In this document: piece by piece, positions 29,744 through 38,952 of the stretch | Layout of the letters: every line of letters starts with the position of its first letter | Position numbering within the stretch: position 1 is the first letter of the stretch | NCBI RefSeq assembly: GCF_016107525.1 | Contig: NZ_JABASR010000015.1 | Coordinates: 23,899 to 87,898 of the forward strand | DNA: 64,000 nucleotides | From: Psychrobacter aquimaris | GTDB taxonomy: Bacteria; Pseudomonadota; Gammaproteobacteria; Pseudomonadales; Moraxellaceae | Reading direction: 5' to 3' | Notes under the pieces: generated by a model | Seen by the model: only the letters and a program-made list of their open reading frames with translations | Told to the model about the DNA's origin: nothing | The model's database searches: none | Made by a program: the position numbers and the translations under genes

Positions 29744-30742
29744 ATGATTGATTTAATAAAGAAACTACCAAAAGCTGAGCTGCATTTACATATTGAAGGC
29801 TCACTAGAACCTGAGCTGATGTTTAGATTGGCTAAAAAGAACCAGATAGAGATCCCCTATAAAGACATAGAAGATGTACGCAATGCCTACAACTTTACCA
29901 ACCTGCAAACTTTTTTAGATATTTATTATGCAGGTGCAAATGTCCTTATCACAAAAGATGATTTCTATGATTTAACGTGGGAATACATACTTAAGTGTGT
30001 TGAAGATAATGTCATCCACACGGAGATATTTTTTGACCCGCAGACGCATACCGAACGAGGCGTATCTTTCGAAGCAGTAATCACAGGCATCAAAGAAGCG
30101 CTCGCAGATGCCAAAGAAAAGTATGGCATCACCTCTTGTATCATCATGTGTTTCTTAAGACATTTATCACAAGAAGCCGCGTTTGAGACCTTAGAGCAAG
30201 CACTGGCATTCAAAGATGACATCATCGGTGTTGGTCTTGATTCGTCAGAGCTAGGCAATCCGCCATCGAAATTTAAAGAAGTTTTCAAAAAAGCTAAAGA
30301 AGCAGGGTTCAAGCTGGTTGCTCATGCTGGTGAAGAGGCTGATTTTTCGTATATTTATGAAGCATTGGACTTATTAAATATCCATAGAATTGATCATGGT
30401 GTGCAATCGATAACAAGCCCAGAGTTGATGCAACGACTTAAAGATGAGCAAATGCCGCTGACCGTTTGTCCAAACTCAAACATCGAACTAAAAGTCTTTG
30501 ATAATTACAAAGAACACAATATCAAAGAGCTGCTAGATTATGGTCTAAATATCACCGTAAACTCTGATGATCCAGCCTATTTCAAAGGTTACATGAATCA
30601 GAACTTTATAAATATATGCGAAAACTTACCGCTAACAGAAGATGATGTTGTTACTTTGGTAAAAAACTCCTTTAATGCCTCATTTATTAGTGATGAGTTA
30701 AAAAAAGAGTATTTAGCAAAGGTAGATCTGGCTCTACAATAA
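29744..30742 (+). CDS. Adenosine/adenine deaminase family enzyme (adenine deaminase type 2 likely)
   Basis: 332 residues from the ATG at 29744. An upstream in-frame start would add 28 residues with no similarity to the family. Zinc ligands are visible: HLH at residues 14-16 in AELHLHIEGS, the histidine in VAHAGEE with its neighbouring catalytic glutamate, the histidine in IDHGV, and the aspartates in NSDDPAYF. The FFDPQTHTERG and GLDSSELGNPP blocks are typical of the subgroup found to deaminate adenine to hypoxanthine in yeast and pseudomonads. I therefore favour adenine as substrate, without proof. It is cytoplasmic and works in purine salvage. Confidence 0.9.
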   Translation: MIDLIKKLPKAELHLHIEGSLEPELMFRLAKKNQIEIPYKDIEDVRNAYNFTNLQTFLDIYYAGANVLITKDDFYDLTWEYILKCVEDNVIHTEIFFDPQTHTERGVSFEAVITGIKEALADAKEKYGITSCIIMCFLRHLSQEAAFETLEQALAFKDDIIGVGLDSSELGNPPSKFKEVFKKAKEAGFKLVAHAGEEADFSYIYEALDLLNIHRIDHGVQSITSPELMQRLKDEQMPLTVCPNSNIELKVFDNYKEHNIKELLDYGLNITVNSDDPAYFKGYMNQNFINICENLPLTEDDVVTLVKNSFNASFISDELKKEYLAKVDLALQ

Positions 30743-30770
30743 GCAATGACCGAAAAGATTTTTATTCGTT

Positions 30771-30808
30771 AAGGCTTAACGGTTGATGTCAATCGTTAAG
30801 CCTTTTCT
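30771..30808. terminator. Terminator between the deaminase and sirtuin genes
   Basis: AAGGCTTAACG and CGTTAAGCCTT pair perfectly over 11 bp, followed by TTTCTCTTTT. It serves the deaminase gene. On the other strand it could also serve the leftward sirtuin gene. Confidence 0.8.
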
Positions 30809-30841
30809 CTTTTACACGGTATGCTTTTTAGGTTCAAGCGA

Positions 30842-31642
30842 CTACAGCGCAGTGATTTTCTGGATTAATAACGGCATAATCACACCAGCTTTTTCCGCTA
30901 AGGTAATATTCACAATAGTATTCGGCGTTGGATTGGGATTTATCTCAATAATTTTGGCACCATTTTGCTTCGCTAACTGTGCGAGTCCAGCGGCAGGATA
31001 GACGAGACTAGATGTACCAATACTGATAAACACCTCGCAATTCGCCGCCGCATCTTCTGCTGTTTGCCATGCGTGTACTGGTAATGCTTCGCCAAACCAA
31101 ACGATATCTGGTCTGATATAACTGTCGCAATGTGGACAGGTCATCAGTGTGTCATCAAAATTAATTGTATCCTTACTATGATACGAACCTCTCGATTGAT
31201 CTTGGTAGGCTGTCTTGCATTGACTACAGCGGTTGCGCCACAGATTACCATGCAGATGAGTCACCGTACTGCCAGCTTGCTCATGTAAATCATCGACATT
31301 TTGAGTGATCAGCGTCAATGATTGATGAGATGACTGAGTATGGTATTGCCACTGCGCTAAGGCAGTATGTGCAGGATTCGGTGTTTTATCTGCGACCAAT
31401 TGCCTGCGCCATTGATACCATGACCATACTAGCTTTGGATCACGAGTGAAAGCCTCGGGTGTGGCCAAGTCTTCCACAGCATAGTTTTCCCACAAGCCCG
31501 TTTGATTATCTCGGAAAGTCGGAATGCCGCTTTCTGCTGAAATCCCTGCACCCGTTAAGATGCAAATATGCTGTCTGGTTGTCAATAATTTAGCAGCAAG
31601 TTCTACTTCTGCTATTAACGCTGGTGATAATTCTGCTAACAT
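30842..31642 (-). CDS. Sir2-family NAD-dependent protein deacylase (sirtuin)
   Basis: 266 residues. The Rossmann fold begins with LTGAGISAESGIPTFRD (about 29-45). LITQNVDDLHEQAG is followed by the catalytic histidine in THLHGNLW. A zinc module has one pair, CSQC, and a second, CPHC. It removes acetyl or acyl groups from lysines using NAD+. The absence of the Tyr/Arg pair of desuccinylases could not be judged reliably, so the acyl preference is left open. It is convergent with the deaminase gene and divergent from a small membrane protein gene 35 bases away. Confidence 0.93.
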   Translation of the reverse strand: MLAELSPALIAEVELAAKLLTTRQHICILTGAGISAESGIPTFRDNQTGLWENYAVEDLATPEAFTRDPKLVWSWYQWRRQLVADKTPNPAHTALAQWQYHTQSSHQSLTLITQNVDDLHEQAGSTVTHLHGNLWRNRCSQCKTAYQDQSRGSYHSKDTINFDDTLMTCPHCDSYIRPDIVWFGEALPVHAWQTAEDAAANCEVFISIGTSSLVYPAAGLAQLAKQNGAKIIEINPNPTPNTIVNITLAEKAGVIMPLLIQKITAL

Positions 31643-31677
31643 GAGCCAACCCTTGCTAATAATGGATATCTCTTCTA

Positions 31678-32046
31678 ATGATAGATGGAACTTGGTGGCT
31701 TGTCATATTGTTTGCCGTTATTGCTGCCTTATGGTTGTTGGCAAAGTCACGCGGCGTAAAAGTGGGTGAGACAATTCATAATAAATCGTCTAAAAGCTCG
31801 AAAAAGCTTATTAATGACGACCTACAAAAAACCTCCGCGCTGATTAAACAGTATTTCCCTGGTTATCGAGTCACACGCAAGACGAATCATTTATTGCTCA
31901 GTAAACAAGACAAAAAAATTGCCATGATTACGATGGATAAGAAAATTGCCTCAGGTCAGCGCCTGTTGGGTAACGTACCCGTGATTAATTATCATCGTGT
32001 ACCTAGCCGTGCCCAGCTAGCGGCTAACTTGCAGGAGGCAGAGTAG
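31678..32046 (+). CDS. Small membrane-anchored hypothetical protein
   Basis: 122 residues. One N-terminal helix (about 5-22) is followed by a Lys/Ser-rich linker and a basic soluble part containing TRKTNHLLLSKQDKKIAMITMDKK. I do not recognise the family. The start at 31678 has only a poor ribosome binding site. The gene is divergent from the sirtuin gene with a 35-base gap, so the promoters overlap. Codon use looks normal for the region. Confidence 0.7.
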   Translation: MIDGTWWLVILFAVIAALWLLAKSRGVKVGETIHNKSSKSSKKLINDDLQKTSALIKQYFPGYRVTRKTNHLLLSKQDKKIAMITMDKKIASGQRLLGNVPVINYHRVPSRAQLAANLQEAE

Positions 32047-32209
32047 GCGAGTGCTATAAGCAAAATATCTATCATATAAGAAAAGTGTCTTTCAATAGAC
32101 GAGCACGCACGGCGAAATCCGCAAATATTGTTAAGCGCAGAGTTGATGGGTATTCAATATTTAGGGTAATACTAGGGAAGGCTGAAAAAAATATTATCAA
32201 CACGATTAT

Positions 32210-32286
32210 TGGTGCGCTCGGCGGGAATCGAACCCACGACCCTCGGCTTCGGAGACCGATACTCTATCCAACTGAGCTACGAGCGC
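32210..32286 (-). tRNA. tRNA-Arg (anticodon CCG)
   Basis: Read on the minus strand, the 77 bases fold as a tRNA. The acceptor GCGCTCG pairs with CGAGCGC. The D arm is TAGCTCAGTTGGATAGAG. The anticodon stem TCGGT/GCCGA encloses loop CTCCGAA with anticodon CCG. The T arm is GTGGGTTCGATTCCCGC. The discriminator is A and the CCA end is encoded (32210-32212). It decodes CGG. Confidence 0.96.
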
Positions 32287-32644
32287 ATAACAACAACAGC
32301 GTACGGTATTATCAACATCATGCCTAAACGAGCGTTATGAGCAGTAAAGATGTCGAAAAATAAAGACCGCTTAGTCTAACAAATAAAAGTCATAAAGCCA
32401 ATGAATGAAGGCAGTGATTGATGTTTTTTAAGAAAAAACAGGATAGTCATTAAACAGGCATGGCAATTTACCTGCCTTTTCCCTTATAATGTTAGGGAGA
32501 ATTCATATTTATAATCACCGATTACAAGTGTGCTGGTACGCGGGATGGCTGTTTGCTATTGATAACTGTTTGGTTGTCAAAGGAGGACAAGCAGAATGTC
32601 TGAGCCGTATAAGCCTTTGTATATGTAATAAGAGAACGTGACGA
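32287..32644. other. Intergenic region upstream of the cytochrome c gene and of tRNA-Arg
   Basis: No gene seen. It must hold the leftward tRNA promoter and the rightward cytochrome promoter. A TATAAT at 32485-32490 is the only strong element. Confidence 0.5.
32461..32490 (+). promoter_or_regulatory. Candidate sigma-70 promoter for the cytochrome c gene
   Basis: TGGCAA (32461-32466) and TATAAT (32485-32490) are separated by 18 bases. The perfect -10 and its position 155 bases before the ATG support it. The -35 is weak. Confidence 0.4.
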
Positions 32645-33247
32645 ATGAGAAAAGTAGTTATGTTATCGGCAGCTGCCATTCTAGGAATCGCTAGTATCGC
32701 GGTGAGCCAAGCTGAAAGTGTTGTAGACACTCCTGTAACTGTCTCTGATGTAGCAAAAGCGCAGAAAGTCGTAGCAAATGCGCCAGAGCAGTTGGGTAAT
32801 GACACCCAAGCTGCTGCAGAAACTGCTGCTGCCGCACCTGCGGTTGATAAAGAGCCTATTCCGCAAGATACGCCGCAAGTGCAAAAGCTGATTGCTTTGT
32901 ATCCTAACTTAATTGCTCGTATTCAGCCAGTTGGTAAAGTGTGCTTTGAAGACGATGAAGTTTGTGATGTGACAGCACGCGCCGCTGGCCCAGCAGCGGG
33001 TGATGGTCCTCGTGAGGGCAAGGCAGTATACAATGCCGTATGTCATACTTGTCATGCTGCAGGTCTACTTGGCTCACCGATCTTAGGGGACGCTGGTGCA
33101 TGGGGCCCACGTATCTCTAAAGGTAAAGAAACGTTATATACTCATGCTATCAATGGTTTTAACGCCATGCCTGCTAAAGGTGGTGCTGATATCCCTGATG
33201 AAGAAGTTCAAAATGCTGTTGATTATATGGTTGGTGAAGCAAGCTAA
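32645..33247 (+). CDS. Periplasmic class I c-type cytochrome (cytochrome c5-like)
   Basis: 200 residues. A cleavable signal peptide (cut near Ala23) is followed by an Ala-rich linker and a cytochrome domain. The haem site is CHTCH at 133-137 and the probable axial methionine is Met175 in AMPAKGG. This is the arrangement of cytochrome c5/c555. Two further cysteines at 100 and 107 could form a disulphide, as in cytochrome c5. It would carry electrons in the periplasm. It is monocistronic, ended by a strong terminator. Confidence 0.92.
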   Translation: MRKVVMLSAAAILGIASIAVSQAESVVDTPVTVSDVAKAQKVVANAPEQLGNDTQAAAETAAAAPAVDKEPIPQDTPQVQKLIALYPNLIARIQPVGKVCFEDDEVCDVTARAAGPAAGDGPREGKAVYNAVCHTCHAAGLLGSPILGDAGAWGPRISKGKETLYTHAINGFNAMPAKGGADIPDEEVQNAVDYMVGEAS

Positions 33248-33293
33248 TTTATATTGAAAATCTGGCTAAGCCTTTAACGATATATATCAATGG

Positions 33294-33329
33294 AGCGCCT
33301 ATTTCATTAAATGAGATAGGCGCTTTTTT
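33294..33329 (+). terminator. Terminator after the cytochrome c gene
   Basis: A long stem, AGCGCCTATTTCATT with AATGAGATAGGCGCT, has one G-T pair and is followed by a T run. Nearly the same arm sequence recurs in the terminator at 40950. Confidence 0.88.
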
Positions 33330-33481
33330 AATGATGAGTATTATCAATACGGTACTTCTAAGGCATAGCAGTTGAAATTCACCGACACTAGCCTCACTTT
33401 ATGACATTACACCATCTCTTCTGTCTATTCATATTCTAAAAAACGTTTTTACATAAATTTATAACCAATAAAGAGGTTGTC

Positions 33482-34444
33482 ATGTCTGAGGTACCAGCAC
33501 TTGCTATCCAGAATTTATCCAAAACCTATAGCAATGGGTTTTCGGCACTCAAAGATGTCAGTTTAACCGTCCCACAAGGGGGTTTTTTTGCGTTACTGGG
33601 GCCAAATGGTGCTGGTAAATCAACCATGATCGGTATTATTAGCTCGTTGTTTAAACCAACAACTGGCAGCGTAAAGATCTTTGGCACAGACTTACTAGAG
33701 AACCCGTCTGTCGCTAAACAGTATCTTGGTATCGTCCCACAAGAGTTTAATTTTAATATGTTCGAAAAAGTCGAAGATATTTTAATTACACAGGCAGGTT
33801 ACTTTGGTATTCCTGCCAAAGAAGCACGCCCACGGGCAAAACGATTATTAATGGCGCTAGGTCTGTGGGACAAACGCAATAGCAAGTCACGTGAGCTATC
33901 AGGTGGTATGAAGCGCCGTTTAATGATCGCGCGAGCATTAATTCATAAGCCAAAGCTATTGATTCTCGATGAGCCAACCGCTGGGGTAGATATTGAGTTA
34001 CGCCGCTCTATGTGGGAGTTTATGCAGCAGATCAATATCGAAGAAAACACCACGATTATTCTGACCACCCATTATCTTGAAGAAGCAGAGCAGCTGTGTA
34101 AACGCATTGCGATATTGGATCACGGTGAGATTCGCATCAATACAGAAATGAAAGATTTATTGGCACAGTTGTCAGTAGAGACGTTTGTCTTTGATTTAGA
34201 GACGCCGCTCAATGAGCAATTGGCTCTGACTGGAGTGACAGATATCTCACAGCCAGATGAGCAGACGCTAGAAGTCACCTTGACAGAAGGCGAGTCATTA
34301 AATGGTGTATTTGATCAGTTATCCGATAAAGGCATCAAAGTAGGCAGTATGCGTAATAAAGCCAACCGTTTAGAAGAGTTGTTTATGCGCTTGGTCGACA
34401 AAAATATCCAAAGTACAGACAGCATGAAGGAGGCGGGATTGTGA
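33482..34444 (+). CDS. ABC-2 type exporter, ATP-binding subunit (YadG-like)
   Basis: 320 residues. Walker A is GPNGAGKST (about 40-48), the signature is LSGGMKRR, Walker B is LLILDEPT, and the switch is TTHYLEEAE. A C-terminal extension of about 80 residues is present, as in the YadG/DrrA exporters. It drives the membrane subunit encoded next, with which it overlaps by four bases (GTGA). AGAGGT precedes the ATG. The exported substrate is unknown. Confidence 0.92.
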   Translation: MSEVPALAIQNLSKTYSNGFSALKDVSLTVPQGGFFALLGPNGAGKSTMIGIISSLFKPTTGSVKIFGTDLLENPSVAKQYLGIVPQEFNFNMFEKVEDILITQAGYFGIPAKEARPRAKRLLMALGLWDKRNSKSRELSGGMKRRLMIARALIHKPKLLILDEPTAGVDIELRRSMWEFMQQINIEENTTIILTTHYLEEAEQLCKRIAILDHGEIRINTEMKDLLAQLSVETFVFDLETPLNEQLALTGVTDISQPDEQTLEVTLTEGESLNGVFDQLSDKGIKVGSMRNKANRLEELFMRLVDKNIQSTDSMKEAGL

Positions 34445-35247
34445 GTCAAGAAATGATAGATCCTAATAAAACAATGTCATGGAATAAAAAGTGGATCGCT
34501 TTTCGCACCATTTTGTTAAAAGAAGTTCGCCGAATTTTGCGTATTTGGCCACAGACCTTGCTGCCACCAGTCATTACGATGAGTCTTTATTTTGTCATCT
34601 TTGGTAAGATGATTGGCTCGCGTGTGGGTGAAATGGGCGGCGTGCCATATATGCAGTTTATCGTGCCTGGCCTCATTATGATGTCGATTATTACCAACAG
34701 TTACTCCAATGTGGTATCGAGCTTTTTTAGCGCCAAATTCACGTCCAGTATCGAAGAGCTTTTGGTTTCACCAGTATCCAAACATGCGATTTTGATGGGC
34801 TATATTAGTGGTGGTATCTTTCGTGGACTGGCCATTGGTATCATCGTCTCAATAGTCGCGCTATTTTTTACCGACTTGGGTATTGAGCATTTATTTGTGA
34901 CGGTATTTACGGTACTGGGTACATCTATCTTGTTTTCACTTGGCGGCTTTATTAATGCTGTCTTTGCTCGCTCATTTGATGATATCTCTATCATTCCAAG
35001 TTTTGTGCTTACGCCATTGACTTATCTAGGCGGGGTATTTTATTCGATGGAAAACTTGTCACCATTTTGGCAAAATATCTCGCTATTAAATCCTATCGTT
35101 TATATGGTGAACTCGTTCCGTTACGGTATTCTGGGTTATTCTGATGTGAATGTTTGGTATTCGATGGCGGCTATTTTTGTCTTCTGTGCAATATTCTATA
35201 CCATCGCCTACCGCTTACTAAGTAATGGTTCGCGCGTACGTTTGTAG
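34441..35247 (+). CDS. ABC-2 type exporter, permease subunit (YadH-like)
   Basis: 268 residues with six hydrophobic segments and the ABC-2 membrane motif near TPLTYLGGVFYSMENLSPFWQ (about 192-212). It starts with GTG inside the stop of the ATPase gene, a coupling overlap. The N-terminal 30 residues are cytoplasmic and hydrophilic. The pair resembles E. coli yadG-yadH, whose function is unknown. Confidence 0.92.
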   Translation: MSQEMIDPNKTMSWNKKWIAFRTILLKEVRRILRIWPQTLLPPVITMSLYFVIFGKMIGSRVGEMGGVPYMQFIVPGLIMMSIITNSYSNVVSSFFSAKFTSSIEELLVSPVSKHAILMGYISGGIFRGLAIGIIVSIVALFFTDLGIEHLFVTVFTVLGTSILFSLGGFINAVFARSFDDISIIPSFVLTPLTYLGGVFYSMENLSPFWQNISLLNPIVYMVNSFRYGILGYSDVNVWYSMAAIFVFCAIFYTIAYRLLSNGSRVRL

Positions 35248-35285
35248 ATTAGTTTGTAAAATGTAGCTTGTCACCTTATTATGAG

Positions 35286-35310
35286 AGTCCAACATTGTTG
35301 GGCTTTTTTT
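35286..35310 (+). terminator. Terminator of the ABC-2 operon
   Basis: AGTCCAACA and TGTTGGGCT form a compact stem followed by seven Ts, 39 bases past the permease stop. Confidence 0.85.
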
Positions 35311-35349
35311 ATGTAAAGATCATGGCAAAAAATACTGGGGTAGTGGTCT

Positions 35350-35388
35350 GCATGCATTGGGGTTGGCAAGTGTGACCCCAATGCATGC
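35350..35388. repeat. Perfect 14-bp inverted repeat, GC-rich
   Basis: GCATGCATTGGGGT and ACCCCAATGCATGC flank an 11-base spacer, followed by a GC-rich tail CGCGCCGCG in an otherwise AT-rich spacer. There is no immediate T run, although Ts begin at 35413. Confidence 0.75.
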
Positions 35389-35826
35389 CGCGCCGCGAGC
35401 AGCAATGGCAGGTTTTTTTTGTTTGAAATTATTAATAGAAAATAGCATTTTTTCATACAATACTACAATAATGTTAGCTTTACCTTTAGTTTGCCAGCTG
35501 TGTTTGTCTATCGTCAGTCCTACATAAAATATGTGCAAATATTGCAAAGTACCACGGAGACAGTTTTCCTTCCTTTTCTTTAGCGCAATTTGGTATCGTT
35601 CTTTTTCGAATAGGTGCGTATCGGTTGTGGCAATTTCTTGGTGGTGAAAGAACAGGCTAGTCTTATCATGTCTTTTTTCAAATGGAATAGCACTTATTAT
35701 GTGAATTCAAAGGGTTAATAAGGGGAAAGATAAGACTATTAATTGCGAATGTCCCTCATTAACACTATAATTCTCATCTTTAAGACAAAAGGTGGCTTAA
35801 GTCTGCCTTAGCAATTGAGATACAAG

Positions 35827-36864
35827 ATGACCCAATCCGTCAGCGAACAAATCATTCGACAACAACGTCGCATAGAGTCAAAACGCCGAGTGGTGTTATT
35901 GGCGCTGGCGGCAGCGTGTTTATTGGGTCTGGTGCTTGATGTGATGACAGGGCCTTCCATGCTACCGATGGGGGAGGTTGTTAGAACATTACTACAGCTC
36001 AGCGGTGTGGATGATACCTCGCATACCATTGTTTATGATCTGCGGTTGCCTATTGCGTTTATGGCTTTTCTAGTGGGGGCGTCGCTCGGTGCCGGTGGTG
36101 CTGAGATGCAGACATTACTTAATAACCCGATGGCAAGCCCTTATACGCTAGGGCTTGCAGCGGCAGCAGGGTTTGGAGCGTCACTGGTCATTGCGTTTGG
36201 TAGTTTCGGCATGCCACTGCAATATGCCGTGCCTATTGGGGCATTTTCGATGACGATGCTCGCCTCTGCGGTGCTGTTTTTGTTTGCATCATTGCGACAG
36301 TTTGGCGCTTCTACGCTGATATTAGTAGGCATTGCGCTGTTATTTATTTTTCAGTCACTATTGTCGTTGGTACAATTTACTGCATCATCTGAGGTCTCGC
36401 AGCAGATTTTGTTTTGGTTATTTGGTAGTTTAACCAAATCCACTTGGACCAATGTGGTGGTGGTCGCCGTCGTGAGTAGTATTTGTATTACCCTACTGAT
36501 GCGAGACAATTGGAAATTAACCGCGCTAAGACTGGGTGAAGAGAGAGCCTCGGCACTTGGTGTCAATATTACGCGTTTACGCATCAAAACCTTGATTTTA
36601 GTGGCGATGATGACGGCAACAGCGATTAGCTTTGTCGGGGTGATTGGCTTTATTGGTTTGGTGGCACCGCACGTTGCAAGGCTGCTCGTTGGCGAAGACC
36701 AACGTTATTTTTTACCCGCGACCATGCTCGCTGGCGCGGCGTTTTTATCATTCTCATCGGTATTATCGAAAGTGATTATCCCAGGAGCATTATTTCCGGT
36801 TGGGATTGTCACGTCGTTTGTGGGTGTGCCGTTTTTATTCTGGATTATTTGGACTAAGCGATGA
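35827..36864 (+). CDS. FecCD-family iron-chelate ABC permease
   Basis: 345 residues from the ATG at 35827. A TTG four codons upstream is less likely. It has nine to ten membrane helices. A typical FecCD block PLGxGGAEMQTLLNNPMASPYTLG-like segment is near residue 90, and the coupling sequence GLVAPHVARLLVGEDQR is near 275. It forms the membrane channel for ferric siderophore, haem or cobalamin uptake. The substrate-binding gene overlaps its stop by four bases (ATGA). One permease gene suggests a homodimer, as in BtuC. Confidence 0.92.
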   Translation: MTQSVSEQIIRQQRRIESKRRVVLLALAAACLLGLVLDVMTGPSMLPMGEVVRTLLQLSGVDDTSHTIVYDLRLPIAFMAFLVGASLGAGGAEMQTLLNNPMASPYTLGLAAAAGFGASLVIAFGSFGMPLQYAVPIGAFSMTMLASAVLFLFASLRQFGASTLILVGIALLFIFQSLLSLVQFTASSEVSQQILFWLFGSLTKSTWTNVVVVAVVSSICITLLMRDNWKLTALRLGEERASALGVNITRLRIKTLILVAMMTATAISFVGVIGFIGLVAPHVARLLVGEDQRYFLPATMLAGAAFLSFSSVLSKVIIPGALFPVGIVTSFVGVPFLFWIIWTKR

Positions 36865-38129
36865 AAAACTGGATTTGCGGGATAGCGGCAGTAGGTATGA
36901 TGTTAACGACGTTAACTGCCCAAGCAGAAGTTAAAACCATTAACGATGTGCTAGGACGCGACGTAAAAGTCGATGTACCTGCCAAGCGCGTCGTATTGGG
37001 ATTCTATTATCCTGATTATATTGCGGCGACAGGGGCAGAAAACTTTGGGCAAGTGGTGGGTATTTCTCGAGAGTTTTGGGAAAAATTCAACCCTGGTAGC
37101 TGGGAGTTGTATAATCAAAAATTGCCTAATTTGCAAAGCATTGGTGATATTGGCAATATCGATAGGGGCACGTTCTCGTTTGAAAAAACCTTGGCAATGA
37201 AACCTGATGTGGTGATACTGGCAAAGCAGCAATACGATACGCTAAAAGCCGAAATACCTCGTTTTGAAGCGGCTAACATCCCAGTGGTGGTAGTTGATTA
37301 CAACGATCAAACAGTGAAAAATCATGTCAAAAGCACCGAAATTTTTGGGCAACTGACGGGCAGCGAGCAACGTGCCAGCCAAGTGGCGCAAGAATATGCT
37401 GATGGTATCGCGGACATCCAGAAGCGGGTACAAGCGGCACAAAGTCCTAAGCCTAAAATCTACATCGAATTTGGTGATAAAGGACCAAAAGAGCATAGCT
37501 TTACCTTTGGTAAAAATATGTGGGGTGCGATTGCCGATATTGTAGGCGGTGATAACATCAGTAAACCCTTTATCGAAGACTGGGGCGTCATTAACCCTGA
37601 GCAAGTTTTGGTGAGTAAACCTGACGTTATTATGATCTCAGGCACCGAAGTGGGCATGAAACAGCCTAATGCGATGGCAATGGGCATTGATATCAGTGCC
37701 GATGAAGCCCAGCGCCGTCTAAAAGGCTTTACTACCCGCAATGGTTGGGAAAATCTGCCCGCAGTGAAGAATAACCGTGTATATGGCATTTATCACACGA
37801 CTTCTCGCTCGTTGTCTGATTTGGCAGCCGCACAATTTATGGCAAAAGCGTTATACCCTAAAGCATTTGCCGATGTCGACCCTGAAAAAACCTACATGAA
37901 TTTTCACGAAAAATACTTGCCAGTCAAGCCAAACGGTACGTTTTTTATCCAGCTAGGCTGTGGAGAAATTGTTTGTGATGACAGTGCTAAAGACGATGCT
38001 AAAGACCAAGCCAATAACAATGCAGACTCATCGACAGCTGTGACTCAAGCCGATCCTGCTGCCAATACGTCTGAAAATGTGTCGTGGTTTACTAAGCTCA
38101 TGAATTGGTTCAGCGGTTTGTTTGCTTAA
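36861..38129 (+). CDS. Periplasmic iron-chelate binding protein of the ABC importer
   Basis: 422 residues. The signal peptide is cut near Ala22 (LTAQA). A class III binding-protein fold with two lobes joined by a long helix follows, with the typical opening VKTINDVLGRDVKVDVPAKRVV. The C-terminal 50 residues are unusual: an Asp/Asn/Ala-rich linker and then a Trp/Phe-rich segment (WFTKLMNWFSGLF) that could be a membrane-associating amphipathic helix. It is translationally coupled to the permease gene. The ligand is unknown. Iron chelate is more likely than B12 on similarity of style. Confidence 0.88.
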   Translation: MKNWICGIAAVGMMLTTLTAQAEVKTINDVLGRDVKVDVPAKRVVLGFYYPDYIAATGAENFGQVVGISREFWEKFNPGSWELYNQKLPNLQSIGDIGNIDRGTFSFEKTLAMKPDVVILAKQQYDTLKAEIPRFEAANIPVVVVDYNDQTVKNHVKSTEIFGQLTGSEQRASQVAQEYADGIADIQKRVQAAQSPKPKIYIEFGDKGPKEHSFTFGKNMWGAIADIVGGDNISKPFIEDWGVINPEQVLVSKPDVIMISGTEVGMKQPNAMAMGIDISADEAQRRLKGFTTRNGWENLPAVKNNRVYGIYHTTSRSLSDLAAAQFMAKALYPKAFADVDPEKTYMNFHEKYLPVKPNGTFFIQLGCGEIVCDDSAKDDAKDQANNNADSSTAVTQADPAANTSENVSWFTKLMNWFSGLFA

Positions 38130-38175
38130 GTAGAGACAAGCCCTAGTTTTTGACAATTTGATAGAAGAAGTCACT

Positions 38176-38952
38176 ATGCTCAAGCTTGACCGTTTAACCA
38201 TCCAATATGGCTCGCACACCGTGGCTCACGCCATGGATACCCAGTTTGAATCAGGCAACATTTATACCATTTTGGGAGCGAATGGAGCAGGTAAGTCAAG
38301 TTTGCTTAAGGCGATTTTTGGCGAGTTGGCATTTTCTGGCACTATCGTCTATCAGGGCGCTACGCAGAGCAAAGCCAATCTTAATGCATGGCGAAAACCC
38401 ATTGCTTATATGCCGCAAGATAGTCACACTGACGCCGAGCTGACTACCCTCGAAGTAGTACTGCTCGGGCGCATGGATGCCTTGAGCCGCCATATCAGTG
38501 ATGAGTTATTAACAGAAGCCGTTGAACTATTGGCAGAGTTAAATATTTCCCATTTGGCACATCGCTCTATCCGATCATTGAGTGGTGGCCAGCGGCAACT
38601 GGCGATGTTTGCCCAAGCCTTACTGCGCCGTCCCAAGATTTTATTGCTTGATGAACCCGTCTCAGCACTGGACATGGCCCATCAAATCAATCTATTGGAC
38701 AAAGTGAGCCATTACACCAAGCAGCACCAGTTGATTTGTATCATGGTCTTGCATGATCTGAGCCTAGCCGCACAATTTTCGGATGAAGTTTTACTGTTAG
38801 CTGATGGTCACATTCACGCCCAAGGTACACCAAGCGCTGTATTACAATCCGAGATTTTACGCCAAGTGTATCACGTGGATATTGAGATTCTGACGAGTCA
38901 TCAAGGCTTACCTGTGATTCATCCGTATAAAAAGCGAAAAACTATAGTTTAA
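38176..38952 (+). CDS. Iron-chelate ABC importer, ATP-binding subunit (FepC-like)
   Basis: 258 residues from the ATG at 38176, with GAAGAAG upstream. Walker A is GANGAGKSS, the Q-loop is near MPQDSH, the signature is LSGGQRQL, Walker B is ILLLDEPVSALD, and the switch is VLHDLSLA. It powers the importer with the two preceding genes. Its last 11 bases overlap the end of the convergent DMT permease gene. Confidence 0.92.
   Translation: MLKLDRLTIQYGSHTVAHAMDTQFESGNIYTILGANGAGKSSLLKAIFGELAFSGTIVYQGATQSKANLNAWRKPIAYMPQDSHTDAELTTLEVVLLGRMDALSRHISDELLTEAVELLAELNISHLAHRSIRSLSGGQRQLAMFAQALLRRPKILLLDEPVSALDMAHQINLLDKVSHYTKQHQLICIMVLHDLSLAAQFSDEVLLLADGHIHAQGTPSAVLQSEILRQVYHVDIEILTSHQGLPVIHPYKKRKTIV

Larger units (their letters stand above)
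35248..35826. other. Intergenic region with a strong hairpin, upstream of the iron-chelate ABC genes
   Basis: No gene seen. It holds the terminator at 35286 and the perfect 14-bp inverted repeat at 35350-35388. No clear Fur box was found near the start of the importer genes. Confidence 0.5.

Noticed and set aside
32085..32327. Open frame of 80 codons on the plus strand
   Set aside because: It is the antisense of tRNA-Arg(CCG). The GGNRTHDPRLRRP-like text is the well-known false protein produced by reading through tRNA genes.
35700..35826. Fur box upstream of the iron-chelate importer
   Set aside because: Only scattered half-matches such as ATTCTCAT were seen, with no 19-bp dyad.
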